DNA from: Biomphalaria glabrata | Taxonomy: Eukaryota; Mollusca; Gastropoda; Planorbidae | Direction: 5' to 3' | DNA length: 64,000 nucleotides | Assembly (NCBI RefSeq): GCF_947242115.1 | Contig: NC_074721.1 | Span: forward strand, 6,622,501 to 6,686,500 | Part shown: piece after piece, positions 54,595-64,000 of the stretch | Layout of the letters: each line of letters begins with the position of its first letter | How positions within the stretch are numbered: position 1 is the stretch's first letter | Notes under the pieces: model-generated | The model's database searches: none | What the model saw: the letters and a program-made list of their open reading frames with translations, nothing else | What the model was told of the DNA's origin: nothing | Translations under genes and position numbers: made by a program

Positions 54595-55624
54595 ACGTAC
54601 CGTTTTTTTCTTTCATGCGTCTAATTTTTGTTTTCACTTCTGCTACAGATGCGCCACTTACAATTTAGAAGTTTCAGTCCTTTGAAGTCTGGTCATTTGT
54701 ACATATTAGGTTAGTTATACACACTCGTGTAGGGTAGACGAAACTATTACCTCAGTAGTTGTTAACATTTTTATTTTGCCTTTCGAATTTTAATTTATCA
54801 TTTCCGTGTGACCTATAGACTAATTAAAATTTATGAACACTGTTTGCAGTTTAAATTGAATTAGCTTTAGCAAGCATTCAAAATTTGCCTTGCTTTCGCC
54901 AAATCTATAATGTAAAGAGACAAAGAGTTAATGTCCTGATGTATTTCTACCATTTGCATTTATTTAACTGCTTGCTGGCATCAGTATCAGAGAGGCATAA
55001 CCAAGATTAGAGTTCCAGTGGCTCTACCAGTCATTGACGACTTTATTTACTTTAGTTAAATTTATTTAATTGATGATTTCCTAGACATGACATTGCTTCC
55101 TCAAATATGTCGGACCATCTGGATTTTACTTAGAGTGACTAAAGGCCAATAAAGTCTCTAAAAAAAAGTTGAAATTGTCAGCATTTTTCTAATAATGAAA
55201 AGCTTAATAAAGTAACAAAAAATATGTGGAAGTCTAACGAAAAGAAAGAACATTATAATCAAAACAACTTCAAATACAAACAGTTACACTAAACCAACGA
55301 GTTATTTTTGTTGTTGTTGTTGTTTTGGTCGAATTAGTTTTATAAACATATCGGTCAATTTGAGCCTCAGAATAGCCAGTGAATTAGATTCCCGTGAAAG
55401 ATTTTTTTTCCTAAAAATTGGTTATTATTTTTTGCTTCATCTTGTTTATCTTGGGGTGAAATGCGCCACTTGTAATTGTGCAATGCGCCACTTGTAATTG
55501 TGCAAAGCGCCACTTTTGTCGCATGCATCATAGGTTGGCCACTCGTGGTCTAGACCTATTAAAAATTTGTGACAATTATTACTAACTCGATTCAAAATAG
55601 TTGATGCAATTTCCCTCTATAAGT
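54595..55624. other. gene-free stretch
   Basis: AT-rich. A 21-bp motif, ATGCGCCACTTGTAATTGTGC, occurs two to three times at 55460-55515 and once in altered form at 54649. A GTTGTTGTTGTTGTT run is at 55310. Confidence 0.5.
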
Positions 55625-56120
55625 ATTTTTACAAAGCTTATATCAACTCACTCTGCGTGTCTGTCTGTCCATCTGGTAAAAATTTTTTACTGTTATTTGT
55701 CCCGCATTCAATCTCTGATGAAGCTGAAATTGTGGACAATTATTATTATTTCTTGTACCTGAAAAAAGAATAATTAATTTAAAAAATTCACCAGTTAGCA
55801 ATTAATTGTTTTTGGCACCTCAAACAAGAGAAAGAAACTGTACTTAACAGATGCGGTGGTATAAGTTGAATTAGTGGAACAACTTTTTTTTATGCATTTA
55901 AAAAGCGATCACGGAAACACTAACTCAGATACCCCCTTCTTTCCCACCACCCCTTTTTATTTCCAAACTGGTCCATACAAGTGATAGGATCATAGCACAT
56001 TGAGAAGGCTAGAAGCATACAATTAGCGCTAAACAAATCCAGATCTATTAAAAAGTTAAATCCATGACTGATCCAAACTATTTAATACAATTACACTTCA
56101 TAAAAGTTTTGACTTTTTTA
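55625..56120 (+). repeat. R2 interspersed repeat with a different middle
   Basis: It begins ACAAAGCTTATATCAACTCA and CTCTGCGTGTCTGTCTGTCC and ends ACTGATCCAAACTATTTAAT and CATAAAAGTTTTGACTTTTT as in R2. From about 55870 to 56065 it has sequence (AACAACTTTTTTTTATGCAT, GATCACGGAAACAC) that also occurs near 49685-49760, so it is either a variant subfamily or an insertion. Confidence 0.65.
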
Positions 56121-56395
56121 GAGTATTTTTTAAAAATGTTTTTTTCTTGTTTATATGTCGCATGTTTAGATCTGACACGAACTGGGTTGTGTTTGCTGAA
56201 CGCCCGTACGGAAACCTTCTCTCATCTTCTTCTTCCTCTCACACGCCTACAAATGAGATAAGACCAGAGCTTATAGTAGGCTCCTTCCCTTCCCCCGTTA
56301 CCATTCAGTATTAAGCTGACTGAAAGACTACAACACTACTAACACATTTAATTTAGTTGTGAAATCCACACATTCATCCTAGTAAACAATTAACA

Positions 56396-56615
56396 CGAGG
56401 TGGTTAAGTGGTAAAACGCTTGGTTTCCGAATCGCAGAGTCTTGGGTTCGAACCCTGGTGAAGACTGGAGTTTTAATTTCGGGATCTTAAGGGCGTCTCG
56501 GATTACACCCAACTCAAATGGGTACCTGACATAAGATGAGTAAAAGAAAAGGCAGTAGGTCGTTGTGCTGGCGACATATCACCCTCGTTAACCGAGGGGC
56601 CATAACAATTACAAA
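56396..56615 (+). mobile_element. SINE-A head and body joined to a LINE end
   Basis: Head GAGGTGGTTAAGTGGTAAAA, B-box GGGTTCGAACCCTGG, TGAAGACTGGAGTTTTAATT, GGGTACCTGACATAAGATGA and CTCGTTAACCGAGGGGCCAT. At the point where other copies continue with the GGCCACAGAAACAGATGACC tail, LINE coding sequence begins. Confidence 0.9.
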
Positions 56616-57085
56616 GAGTAGTGGCTCAACCAATGGGCATCAGGAAACACAGGCAGAGCCATATACAAAGAAATGACCATGCCAAACATCTGGACAGTAT
56701 TAACTTCCTCCCCCGCAAAGAACAATCTACAATCTTCCAACTAAGAATAGGACACACACTTCTGTTAAATTACCATCTTAACAAATTAAATTCATCACAC
56801 TTCTCCATTGTAGATACTGCGCCCACCCTTATGAAACCGTAAACCACATCCTCTTTGAATGCCCCTTCCTAATCCATCTTAGGCAGACTCCGTTACCACT
56901 GACCTACATAACCAACACCCTGTACGGCAGTGCTGAACAACTGAAGAGAACAGCACACTATTTTTCCTTGGCACAGTCTGCAAAAGAGCTCACAGCCCAG
57001 CAGCAAAAAGCTGTGGGCCACAGAATCACATGACCTTTACATTATCTGCCCTATAGACCGCATGGTCTGAAAGGGGAACTTTACT
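56616..57085 (+). mobile_element. LINE-F ORF2 C-terminus with the SINE-A tail
   Basis: The plus strand reads DSINFLPRKEQSTIFQLRIG, HTLLLNYHLNKLNSSH, then in another frame CRYCAHPYETVNHILFECPF, LIHLRQTPL and SAKELTAQQQKA. This is the RNase-H-proximal C-terminal end of a jockey/I-like LINE with its CCHC-like knuckle. It is followed directly by GGGCCACAGAATCACATGAC and the terminal GACCGCATGGTCTGAAAGGG, which is the 3' tail of SINE-A. The LINE therefore seems to share its 3' end with the SINE. Confidence 0.85.
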
Positions 57086-57289
57086 CTTTTTTTAAACACT
57101 TAACCCATTCCCAACCCAAGCTTGTGTAAGTTATAACTTACGTTATAACAATAATGCTGAATCTTCAGTTTGCAAAGGGTACAAGCAGTCTCATTAAGTT
57201 AATGTCAATCTTTTGACTTTAAAGAGATTGATAAAGATCTAGTTTCCAATTTTCACTTACATCTAGTTTTCCATATTTGTAGTTAGATC

Positions 57290-57535
57290 TAGTCTCTACG
57301 TTTCAACTTAAATCTAGTTTCCATGTTTCAACATAGATCTAGTTTCCATGTTTCAACATAGATCTAGTTTCTATCGTTCCATCCTAAATCTAGTTTCCAT
57401 GTTTCAACATAGATCTAGTTTCTATCGTTTCAACTTAAATCTAGTTTCCATGTTTCAACATAGATCTAGTTTCTATCGTTTCAACTTAAATCTAGTTTCC
57501 ATGTTTCAACATAGATCTAGTTTCTATGTTTCATC
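57290..57535. repeat. 51-bp higher-order minisatellite
   Basis: Two related half-units alternate: ATCTAGTTTCCATGTTTCAA plus CATAG, and ATCTAGTTTCTATCGTTTCA plus ACTTAA, giving a 51-base period that is a multiple of three. Looser copies extend left to about 57235. Confidence 0.9.
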
Positions 57536-57539
57536 TTGT

Positions 57540-58035
57540 GGCCACAGATCGTTTCGAAACGTAAATTCTGAACCTACAATATTGTGACGCGGAAATAAAA
57601 CTTAGACACTATAGTCGTTTGTAAGTCCTTTTTTGCTTCCCCCTTCCCCTTGTTTTTTTTACAAAGCTTTTATCAATTCACTCTGTCTGACTGAGTGATG
57701 CAAATCACGTTATCTCTCCCATTAACAATTCTCGGATCAAATGGAAGTGCACAAGATTTGTCCCTGACAGTGAGTTGATCTTCGTAAATACAACAGAATT
57801 AGTATCCTTAGAAAAAGGAAGAACTATACTATTTATCTTGGCAGTAGGTCACCACATCGTCTTACCCTCTTGAGCGTTTCATATGTTGAGAACTTCTGGT
57901 CTAGGGTCACTTGCATAAAAAAAACAACACTTTATGCCACGGGGAAGGAAAGATTTGACATCCTTGACTTAGGACAGGATAGCAGACATTGAAAAATAAA
58001 AAATAACCACACTTGTGGCTCATGTGACAACTGAC
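57540..58035. other. gene-free stretch with an R2 scrap
   Basis: 57657-57760 shows the R2 start (ACAAAGCTTTTATCAATTCA, CTCTGTCTGACTGAGTG, ACGTTATCTCTCCCATT). The rest is unassigned. Confidence 0.5.
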
Positions 58036-58043
58036 AGAGTAAT

Positions 58044-58266
58044 CAGTGGCGTAGCTAGGATGTGGGTTTGGGGGGTGGGGGTGTCCGCGTGTTAAAATCT
58101 CACTGGGCTCCCACTTAAAGGGGGCCCCGAAATGTGTGTCGAAATTTGGTTTTACATTAAATATTAGGCCTCTATCTCATGCCATGATGTCGAATGTCCA
58201 AATGCAGGGGCCCGTAAAGAGGTCAAGCATCCCCCACCGGCCTCCATATCCCTAGTTACGCCACTA
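58044..58266. mobile_element. Tip100-type hAT MITE, 223 bp
   Basis: CAGTGGCGTAGCTAGGATGT at the left pairs with CCCTAGTTACGCCACTA at the right. The flanks AGAGTAAT and AGATTAAT agree at 7 of 8. G/C-rich subterminal blocks (GGGGGCCCC) match those of the element at 3802-6555, of which it is probably a deletion derivative. Confidence 0.9.
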
Positions 58267-58569
58267 AGATTAATCAATTCTATAAACAATTCAAACAATC
58301 AATTTTGATGAACGTGTTAAAAGCTGAAACACTCAAGACTTAGTAAATCAAGTTTTGTATTCTTAATCTTCTGAACAAATAGTAGTCTCTATATATTAAT
58401 TAAAACATTTGACGCGGTAAACGTAACTACTGGGGTGTAGTGCCTTCTTATATGGAAGAAATTGATGTTTATTTAATTACTTCGTTCCGTCGATCTAGAA
58501 GTAGAAGGCTCGCACAGTTTTCTTAGCTTCTTCTGTTGAACTTCCATGCTAACCCACACTACTCACATG

Positions 58570-58774
58570 CATAGGCGTAGCTAGGATGGGGGGGGGGGGG
58601 AGAGGGGAAAATTTGAAAATCCCCCCGAGCCCCCATTTAAAGGGGGACCCCAAATTGAGGGCTTATAAATATAATAAATATTGAATATTAAATATTTCGC
58701 AAAATGCAGGGGGGTCTCGAAGAAGTCAAGCCCCCGAGCCCCCAATTGATGGCTAATTCCTAGCTACGCCAATG
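58570..58774. mobile_element. Tip100-type hAT MITE, 205 bp
   Basis: CATAGGCGTAGCTAGGATGG and TTCCTAGCTACGCCAATG form the terminal inverted repeats. An exact 8-bp target duplication, CTCACATG, flanks it (58562-58569 and 58775-58782). The interior carries CCCCCCGAGCCCCC and AAAGGGGGACCCC like its neighbour. Confidence 0.95.
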
Positions 58775-59087
58775 CTCACATGGACAAATTTGGTTATTCT
58801 ATTATTAAACAAAACCAGATAAGAAGTGAGTACATTTTTTTAAAGGTTAAAGTTAAAGTTCAATGACCTTTGTTTCCCCCCCCCCCCTCTTTATTTTTCT
58901 TGTTTTTCTCAAATTGTAATCCTGACAAAGTGCTTACTATGTGTAATTGTTCTTGATTGGGTCAGCTTGACTTTACAACCAGGATGCTAGAGATTTTGTT
59001 CTTTTCTATTTCCTTTTTTTTTTCCTTTCAGCAAAATCTTGGCCGATCATCTTTAGGCTCTTTATGCAGTGGGAACATACAGAGATG
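58775..59087. other. unassigned stretch upstream of gene 3
   Basis: It contains a poly-C run (58877-58888) and a strong acceptor-like TTTTTTTTTCCTTTCAG ending at 59031. Confidence 0.45.
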
Positions 59088-59490
59088 ATCTTTTCCCCAG
59101 CTCCGTACTGCCTGCAGGGTATTAGTCATTCTTTTCAGCAGCTTCGTACTTCCTGCAGGGTAGTATTATTCATTCTTTTCATCAGCTCTGTACTGCCTGC
59201 AGGGTGGTATTATTCATTCTTTTCATCAGCTCCGTACTGCCTGTAGGGTCTTAGTCATTCTTTTTACCAGCTTCGTACTGCCTGCAGGGTATTAGTCATT
59301 CATTTCACCAGCTCCGTACTGCCTGCAGGGTCTTAGTCATTCTTTTCACCAGCTCCGTACTGCCTGCAGGGTATTAGTCATTCTTTTCACCAGCTCCGTA
59401 CTGCCTGCGGGGTATTAGTCATTCTTTTCACCAGCTCCATACTGCCTGCAGGGTATTAGTCATTTCATCAGCTCCTACAGGGTCTTAGTC
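59088..59490. repeat. 41-bp minisatellite, about 10 copies
   Basis: The unit CCAGCTCCGTACTGCCTGCA plus GGGTATTAGTCATTCTTTTCA repeats with minor variants; most copies carry the palindrome CCTGCAGG. It lies between an acceptor-like site (59031) and a donor-like GTGAGT (59800), so it might fall in a leader exon of gene 3. Confidence 0.93.
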
Positions 59491-59574
59491 TTATTCATGC
59501 CTTTGAAACATTTCTTTTTCCATATTGTTAACCTTTTGAGACTTAAGAACCTTTGCAATCCACACATTCTGATT

Positions 59575-59672
59575 GTGCACACACATACAGTCACACACAT
59601 ACACACATACAGTCACGCACATACACACATACAGTCACACACACATACGCACATACAGTCACACACACATAC
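59575..59672. repeat. (CACATACAGTCA)n microsatellite
   Basis: CA-rich repeats with a recurring ACATACAGTCACACAC unit of about 28 bases. A poly-C run follows at 59688-59699. Confidence 0.95.
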
Positions 59673-60262
59673 ACTCACCATGCTTAGCCCCCCCCCCCCA
59701 CCACACCCCCAGCATTGCAAGCAGAGCCCACTGAAGTACGTCTGCACTCAGCACAATTTGATAACCCAATTATCTTTGCATTAATCATCTCTTCATTTCA
59801 AGTGAGTACTTGATCCTAACGTATACTCGTGCTGGGCAAGGCTGAATCCGTGGAGAGAAACACGCTATATTTAAATTCACATTGATAGGACGCTTTGGAG
59901 TCGTGACGTGTTTACTGAAAAAATTACAACGCTTTAAAAAAAATATCACAAGATTGATCGACATCCCTTGCCTTTGATTTAGTCAAATTTCTAATGGAAA
60001 TACACGCATTCTTATTTGGTCCACATGTTAGTCAATTTTTTTTTAGTTTTATTTTGGATTGCTTTTTAAACCTTGTTTTTTTCTATTGTTAATTTTTTTA
60101 AAGTTATTTTTAGAGTTCTATTTTTGAGTTATTGTATAGGTTGCTTTTGTGTGTGTGTGTGTGTCTTATAGTTCTTCTTATATAGATGGTTGATTTTAGC
60201 ACTCAATTGTCTCTGAAATGGTCATAGTTATCTACTTTTTCTTCATGGTTGTTTCATTTCAG

Positions 60263-60388
60263 AATGAGAATAGTCAGAGACCAGCATCAAGAATAAATCG
60301 CAACTTTCAGAAATCAAAAGGGAAAATTGACTAATTCTCTAAGTCCATTCATCACTTGACTACCCCCTGGTCCATTACGTAAAATCAA
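60263..60388 (+). other. probable 5' UTR exon of gene 3
   Basis: A 126-base segment lies between a good acceptor (TTGTTTCATTTCAG, ends 60262) and a perfect donor (ATCAA|GTAAGTAA at 60389). It contains only a nine-residue ATG frame. A further acceptor (TTCTTCTTTTCAG, ends 60791) would start the exon holding the gene 3 ATG. The exon chain is inferred from splice signals alone. Confidence 0.45.
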
Positions 60389-60791
60389 GTAAGTAAACGG
60401 GGAATGCGATGGTTATCAATGTCGCTGACTGCACTTTAACCTTCAATATACGCACTAACAATAAAATGTTTCTAAGAATTAAAAGATAAATATCTCAGTT
60501 GGAGGAAGTAACTCTGTCGAGAAGTTCTAGTGTGAAAGTATCTTTCAAGAGCAGTGACGCTATCCTGTTTAAGTCTTCTCCAGTCTTGGTCAGTTGACCT
60601 ACACTGCAAGCTGTGGCCAAGAGAAGAGCAAAGCGATTCACTAAGTTCATCTACCTTATAAGTGAATTCAAGTGGATTGTTTTGTTTTTGTTTTGTTTTA
60701 CGTTAAATTTAGCCACATCTTTACTTTTAATTTAAAGAAAAAACTATATATATTTAAAAGATATTTTCATGTTGTTTTTTCTTCTTTTCAG

Positions 60792-61232
60792 GAAAATTTG
60801 GAATAATCTTTGCCATGACTTGAAATTAAAGATGAAACTAATAGTTTATCCTTTCAATTTTGATTGAATATGTAATGGCTGACAGCAAAAACAAGCCAGA
60901 CGTTCTTTTACTTCTTGTGTATGGTTTATCAAATTTCTCCTCAAATACCAAACAACTCTGAAGCTGTGAGTGCAGTCTCTTAAAAATTGGTCAACAATGT
61001 CTGGATACTTCCACGGAAACTAACATTGTTTCACTAAGTACCAAAATGTAATCAGATATATATTGTCAAGATGTAAGCTGAATTTTCTTTCATTAATTAA
61101 AGTTTTTCTCCTCTAACAAATTTTTGTTTCATAAAATCTCGGGAGAAACTTTTTAACAGTTCACATAACCTAACACGTAACATCGTTCGTTAATCTTTAC
61201 CCATTCAAAAACTATGACCAACGTATTCTAAA
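60792..61232 (+). other. probable 5' UTR part of the gene 3 coding exon
   Basis: It follows the acceptor TTCTTCTTTTCAG and runs to the ATG at 61233. It has several stops in all frames and a TGA in frame at 61215, so the coding start cannot lie further upstream without splicing. Confidence 0.4.
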
Positions 61233-62654
61233 ATGAACGAAACAAATGTGATTATTATAGTTGCGGTCATCGCAGGGGGTCTGTTCGTCATTGTCATTGT
61301 TGGCCTGACCGTCTTTCTCCTCCTCCAACGTCGACGCAAGAGGTCACAGCTGACCAATGCTCCCAAGACAGCGACCAACGGAAGGTCAGGTCTGAGCTCA
61401 AGCCTCTATGGCACGTCTGGAATTAACGACGACGATTCTGAGGCTTCTTTCGGAAGACACAGTACAACACACGACTCTGATGAAGCCTCTGGGTTCGAGA
61501 ACAATAACGTTGACACACACGCAACCCCTTACAACCGAAAATCAACTAATGGGATTAAAGTTTTACCGAAAATTGCAGCCAAACCAGCCAGAGTGTCCGT
61601 TATAAACCATGACAGCAGGACAGAAAGTTTTCAACCAAGCTTTCATCACTACGATACACCTGGAGCTAATATTCATGATGGGCTTCAAACAAACAGATTC
61701 TCTCAGACTAAAACAGCTCTTGAAAACGTTTACAAAAAATTGCCAACTATTTCTTCAAAAATAGCCAAATCTTGTAGCGATTCAAGCATCGACCAGACAA
61801 CGGTAGCTAAAACTGTCAAATCTCTACCTGTCATTCCCAAGAAACCAATCAGCGCGCCGGTGTTAAACGACACTACAGAAGCACGGAACCAAATCCCGCC
61901 CAAACCAGCAATTATTGCCAAACCATTTTACTTGCAAACAACAAACACATCAACTACAATGAATACTAAAACGAGTGACTTTCTAAAACATCAAGAAAAT
62001 ATTCACCAATTTGTACCCGCCATTCCTCCCAAACCTTCTTTCATACCGCCTCCCAGCATACCAGCCACATTCGATCATTCTGAAAGGCAAGCTAAATATA
62101 CCCACGTAGAACGGAAGAGCTACCCAAAGATTTCACCGCCAGTTTTAGCTAAGCCAAGCTCCAAATTGGCCCCCATCCAACACATGAGAGGTAAAGACAA
62201 CCAAGGATTTGTCAGTGACGACTCCGGGTACACCACTGTGGACTCGACTGTCCACTCGGTGGACAGCTCACTCTACTTAAGCCGTAAGTTAAAACAAAAC
62301 TGGGAGAAATCTTCGGACATGCGACGCATTCATGTGGCCGACTCCAACAGAACTGAGCCTTACGCTGTGATAGAAATATTCGACCAAAAAGAACAAAACC
62401 AAAAAACATCGGTGCCGCCACCACCTGTCGGTCCCAGTCAGCTGACCGTTGCGAACTTTCTTTTGAATTTAAACCGCCAAAATGTCTCCACGAATGATTC
62501 TTCCATTCCGCCTGAAAACTTTTACTTTGAGTTGGAGAAACAATACGAAGCTACAGATTCCGCGATGAAAGTTGATGCGGATTTGTACAATTCTAGACCA
62601 AGATCAACTCCTAATGTTCGATATCTTCGTGAGCTTAAGGAGACGGATGTATGA
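61233..62654 (+). CDS. gene 3: membrane-anchored adaptor-like protein with proline motifs and PDZ ligand
   Basis: The intronless frame encodes 473 residues. MNETNV (with an N-glycosylation sequon) is followed by a transmembrane helix at about 6-31 and RRRKR, so 440 residues should lie in the cytoplasm. The tail holds five spaced proline-basic motifs: LPKIAAKPAR (about 110), LPVIPKKP (197), IPPKPAIIAKP (221), IPPKPSFIPPP (264) and PPVLAKP (302), plus VPPPPVGP (395). PVIPKK fits the P-x-x-P-x-K class II SH3 ligand. Tyrosines occur in SGYTTV (333) and EPYAVIEI (377). The last residues are ETDV, a canonical class I PDZ ligand identical to that of Kv1 channels. Together this suggests a membrane-tethered scaffold recruiting SH3 and PDZ proteins; that role is inference and no family is recognised. 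There is no cleavable signal peptide. The gene looks intact. Confidence 0.9.
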   Translation: MNETNVIIIVAVIAGGLFVIVIVGLTVFLLLQRRRKRSQLTNAPKTATNGRSGLSSSLYGTSGINDDDSEASFGRHSTTHDSDEASGFENNNVDTHATPYNRKSTNGIKVLPKIAAKPARVSVINHDSRTESFQPSFHHYDTPGANIHDGLQTNRFSQTKTALENVYKKLPTISSKIAKSCSDSSIDQTTVAKTVKSLPVIPKKPISAPVLNDTTEARNQIPPKPAIIAKPFYLQTTNTSTTMNTKTSDFLKHQENIHQFVPAIPPKPSFIPPPSIPATFDHSERQAKYTHVERKSYPKISPPVLAKPSSKLAPIQHMRGKDNQGFVSDDSGYTTVDSTVHSVDSSLYLSRKLKQNWEKSSDMRRIHVADSNRTEPYAVIEIFDQKEQNQKTSVPPPPVGPSQLTVANFLLNLNRQNVSTNDSSIPPENFYFELEKQYEATDSAMKVDADLYNSRPRSTPNVRYLRELKETDV

Positions 62655-63330
62655 TTTATAAGGTCTGTTCAGTTCTTTGGAGCAGTGTACAATGCGTGTG
62701 GAATAACAGTTTTATGTAGACCTAAGCAGTTCTGTATGATTGATATAGACTGGATGCTTTGTTTTAAAATGTTGCCTTTGATGTATTTGTAATATTTTTG
62801 AAATACTTTTTATAGTACAATGGAGTTCTGTATGTTAGAATTAACGTTTGGTGTAGTGTGCAAACCAATAGAGTAATTTGTGATCGATATGCATGTGTTT
62901 GTACTTGTAGCCCTATTGAACGATTAATGATAGTATGTAGCGCTCAAATGAAAAGTTGTTTTTTTCAAAGCTTATAGCAACTCACTCTGTCCGACATCCA
63001 TTCTTGGAACAAGTTGAAACTTTACACCAATAAAAAAATAACTAGTTAATACATTAATTATTGGTAACTAATTATCTTGTTTAAAATCAAACAAAGAAAA
63101 AAAATGTTACTTATTAAGAAATGTAACTGTATATATGGAGTTATTACCTTTATTACGTTTTGTACACGTTTTCTGTCCCACTTCCCTTTCTGGAATGTAG
63201 TTAAAATTTTGCCTAATTATCCATAGTCGATTATAGTTATTTAAAAACTGAGGCTAGAATATCTTTTTTTTCTTTTCGAATAAATATTTGTGTAAAAGGC
63301 CAAAGTTTCAAGTACAAACTGAATAAAGTA
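62655..63330 (+). other. 3' flank of gene 3 with R2 scraps
   Basis: Candidate polyadenylation hexamers AATAAA are at 63029, 63279 and 63322. 62965-63110 and 63150-63215 are decayed R2 sequence (AAAGCTTATAGCAACTCACT, GTACACGTTTTCTGTCCCAC), so the first part (62655-62960) is the most likely unique 3' UTR. Confidence 0.5.
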
Positions 63331-63480
63331 GGCTGTCTTAGTGAGTGGTATGCACTTTGGACCGTCGTATCACAAAGGTCCTAAGTTCGAAACTTCCTAC
63401 TGCCATCATCCCCTGCCGTCCTGTAGTAAGTTTGGGCTAGGTAGTCATTGTCTTTTCTGAAGCACGTCTGAAACATTGGA
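63331..63480 (+). mobile_element. SINE-B copy
   Basis: Head GCTGTCTTAGTGAGTGGTAT, B-box TAAGTTCGAAACTTCC and body CATCATCCCCTGCCGTCCTG parallel the copies at 2262 and 36661. Confidence 0.7.
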
Positions 63481-64000
63481 ATCAACAATCTACTGATATT
63501 ATGTTTCAAACTTTTTGTTTTCACCTTTTATTGTCAGGGGCGTTTCTGGTCCAAAGTTACCCTTTCTCTCCATTTATTTGTTTTGTTTCGAAATTACTTT
63601 TCAAGGGAATTACATGTGAAAAGTTTTTACAAGATGAATAATTGTAGGTAAATTTAGGAGCTGCAATATATCGCTACTGTATGAACCCCATCGCCTTACA
63701 CTCCCCTTCACAATGCTAACATCTTTATGTTACGCCACAGTGTGTTGTGTTTTTAGCAGTTTTCGAGAAGTACAAACCGTGTGCAATAGTTGAAAGATGT
63801 TTATAAGATCAACTTTTTTAGTCTGATAAGAAACACAAACACTTGCTTTTAATACTCTTGCTTAACAAAAGACTTTAACGGTTTCCTATAATGTAGCCGG
63901 TATTATAAGTCAATCTTTGTGCTTTAATATTTAACGGACAGACATATTGTTGTATATTTTGATTTTGTATCTACCGAGTTCATTGAACTTTGATCATTTA
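63481..64000. other. gene-free right edge
   Basis: AT-rich, no feature recognised before the window ends. Confidence 0.5.

Noticed and set aside
20787-57085. tRNA genes at the GGTGGCTGAGTGGTAAAGCG-type segments
   Set aside because: Each lacks a closing acceptor stem and continues into the conserved SINE-A body; they are SINE heads.

Overview
The window reads as repeat-rich, AT-rich nuclear DNA of an invertebrate animal. Introns with GT/AG sites, AATAAA signals and many tRNA-derived SINEs, LINEs, hAT elements, a MULE and a Helitron make it a metazoan genome. A gastropod mollusc (freshwater-snail type) is my best guess; this is inference from the repeat style, not proof.

Three protein-coding loci stand out, all on the + strand and all single-pass membrane proteins that I cannot assign to a named family. 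(1) 7858-7979 plus 10199-14273: signal-peptide exon, one intron, then a giant exon with a six-cysteine head, a very long Ser/Thr-rich mucin-like stalk with 54-bp repeats, a transmembrane helix and a 24-residue tail. (2) 30258-31013: an N-terminal transmembrane helix and a cytoplasmic tail with several tyrosine motifs (three Y-A-T-[I/L/V], one ITIM-like, one Y-x-N). (3) 61233-62654: six outside residues, a transmembrane helix, a proline-rich tail with repeated P-x-K-P motifs and a perfect C-terminal ETDV PDZ ligand. Gene 1 is nearly all outside the cell and genes 2 and 3 nearly all inside. Two short, mutually similar cysteine-rich exon-like segments (about 23951-24100 and 25437-25556) lie between genes 1 and 2.

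Layout: 1-7.8 kb is transposon debris: a LINE, a 38-bp satellite, and a Tip100-like hAT with a Ty3/gypsy fossil inside it and a hAT MITE inside that. 7.8-14.5 kb is gene 1. 15.0-17.3 kb is a decayed hAT with exact 8-bp target duplications. 18-29.7 kb holds SINEs, LINE ends, minisatellites and the candidate exons. 29.7-31.2 kb is gene 2. 31.7-49.9 kb is LINE and SINE ends, two unidentified GC-richer blocks and a hAT carrying about 41 copies of a 21-bp repeat. 49.9-54.6 kb is a MULE with FLYWCH and transposase coding, carrying a complete non-autonomous Helitron. 56.4-59.5 kb has a SINE/LINE chimera, two Tip100-type MITEs and minisatellites. 59-62.7 kb is the leader and coding exon of gene 3.

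No real tRNA, rRNA or CRISPR was found. LINE and SINE family letters (LINE-A to -H, SINE-A/B) are my own labels for this window.
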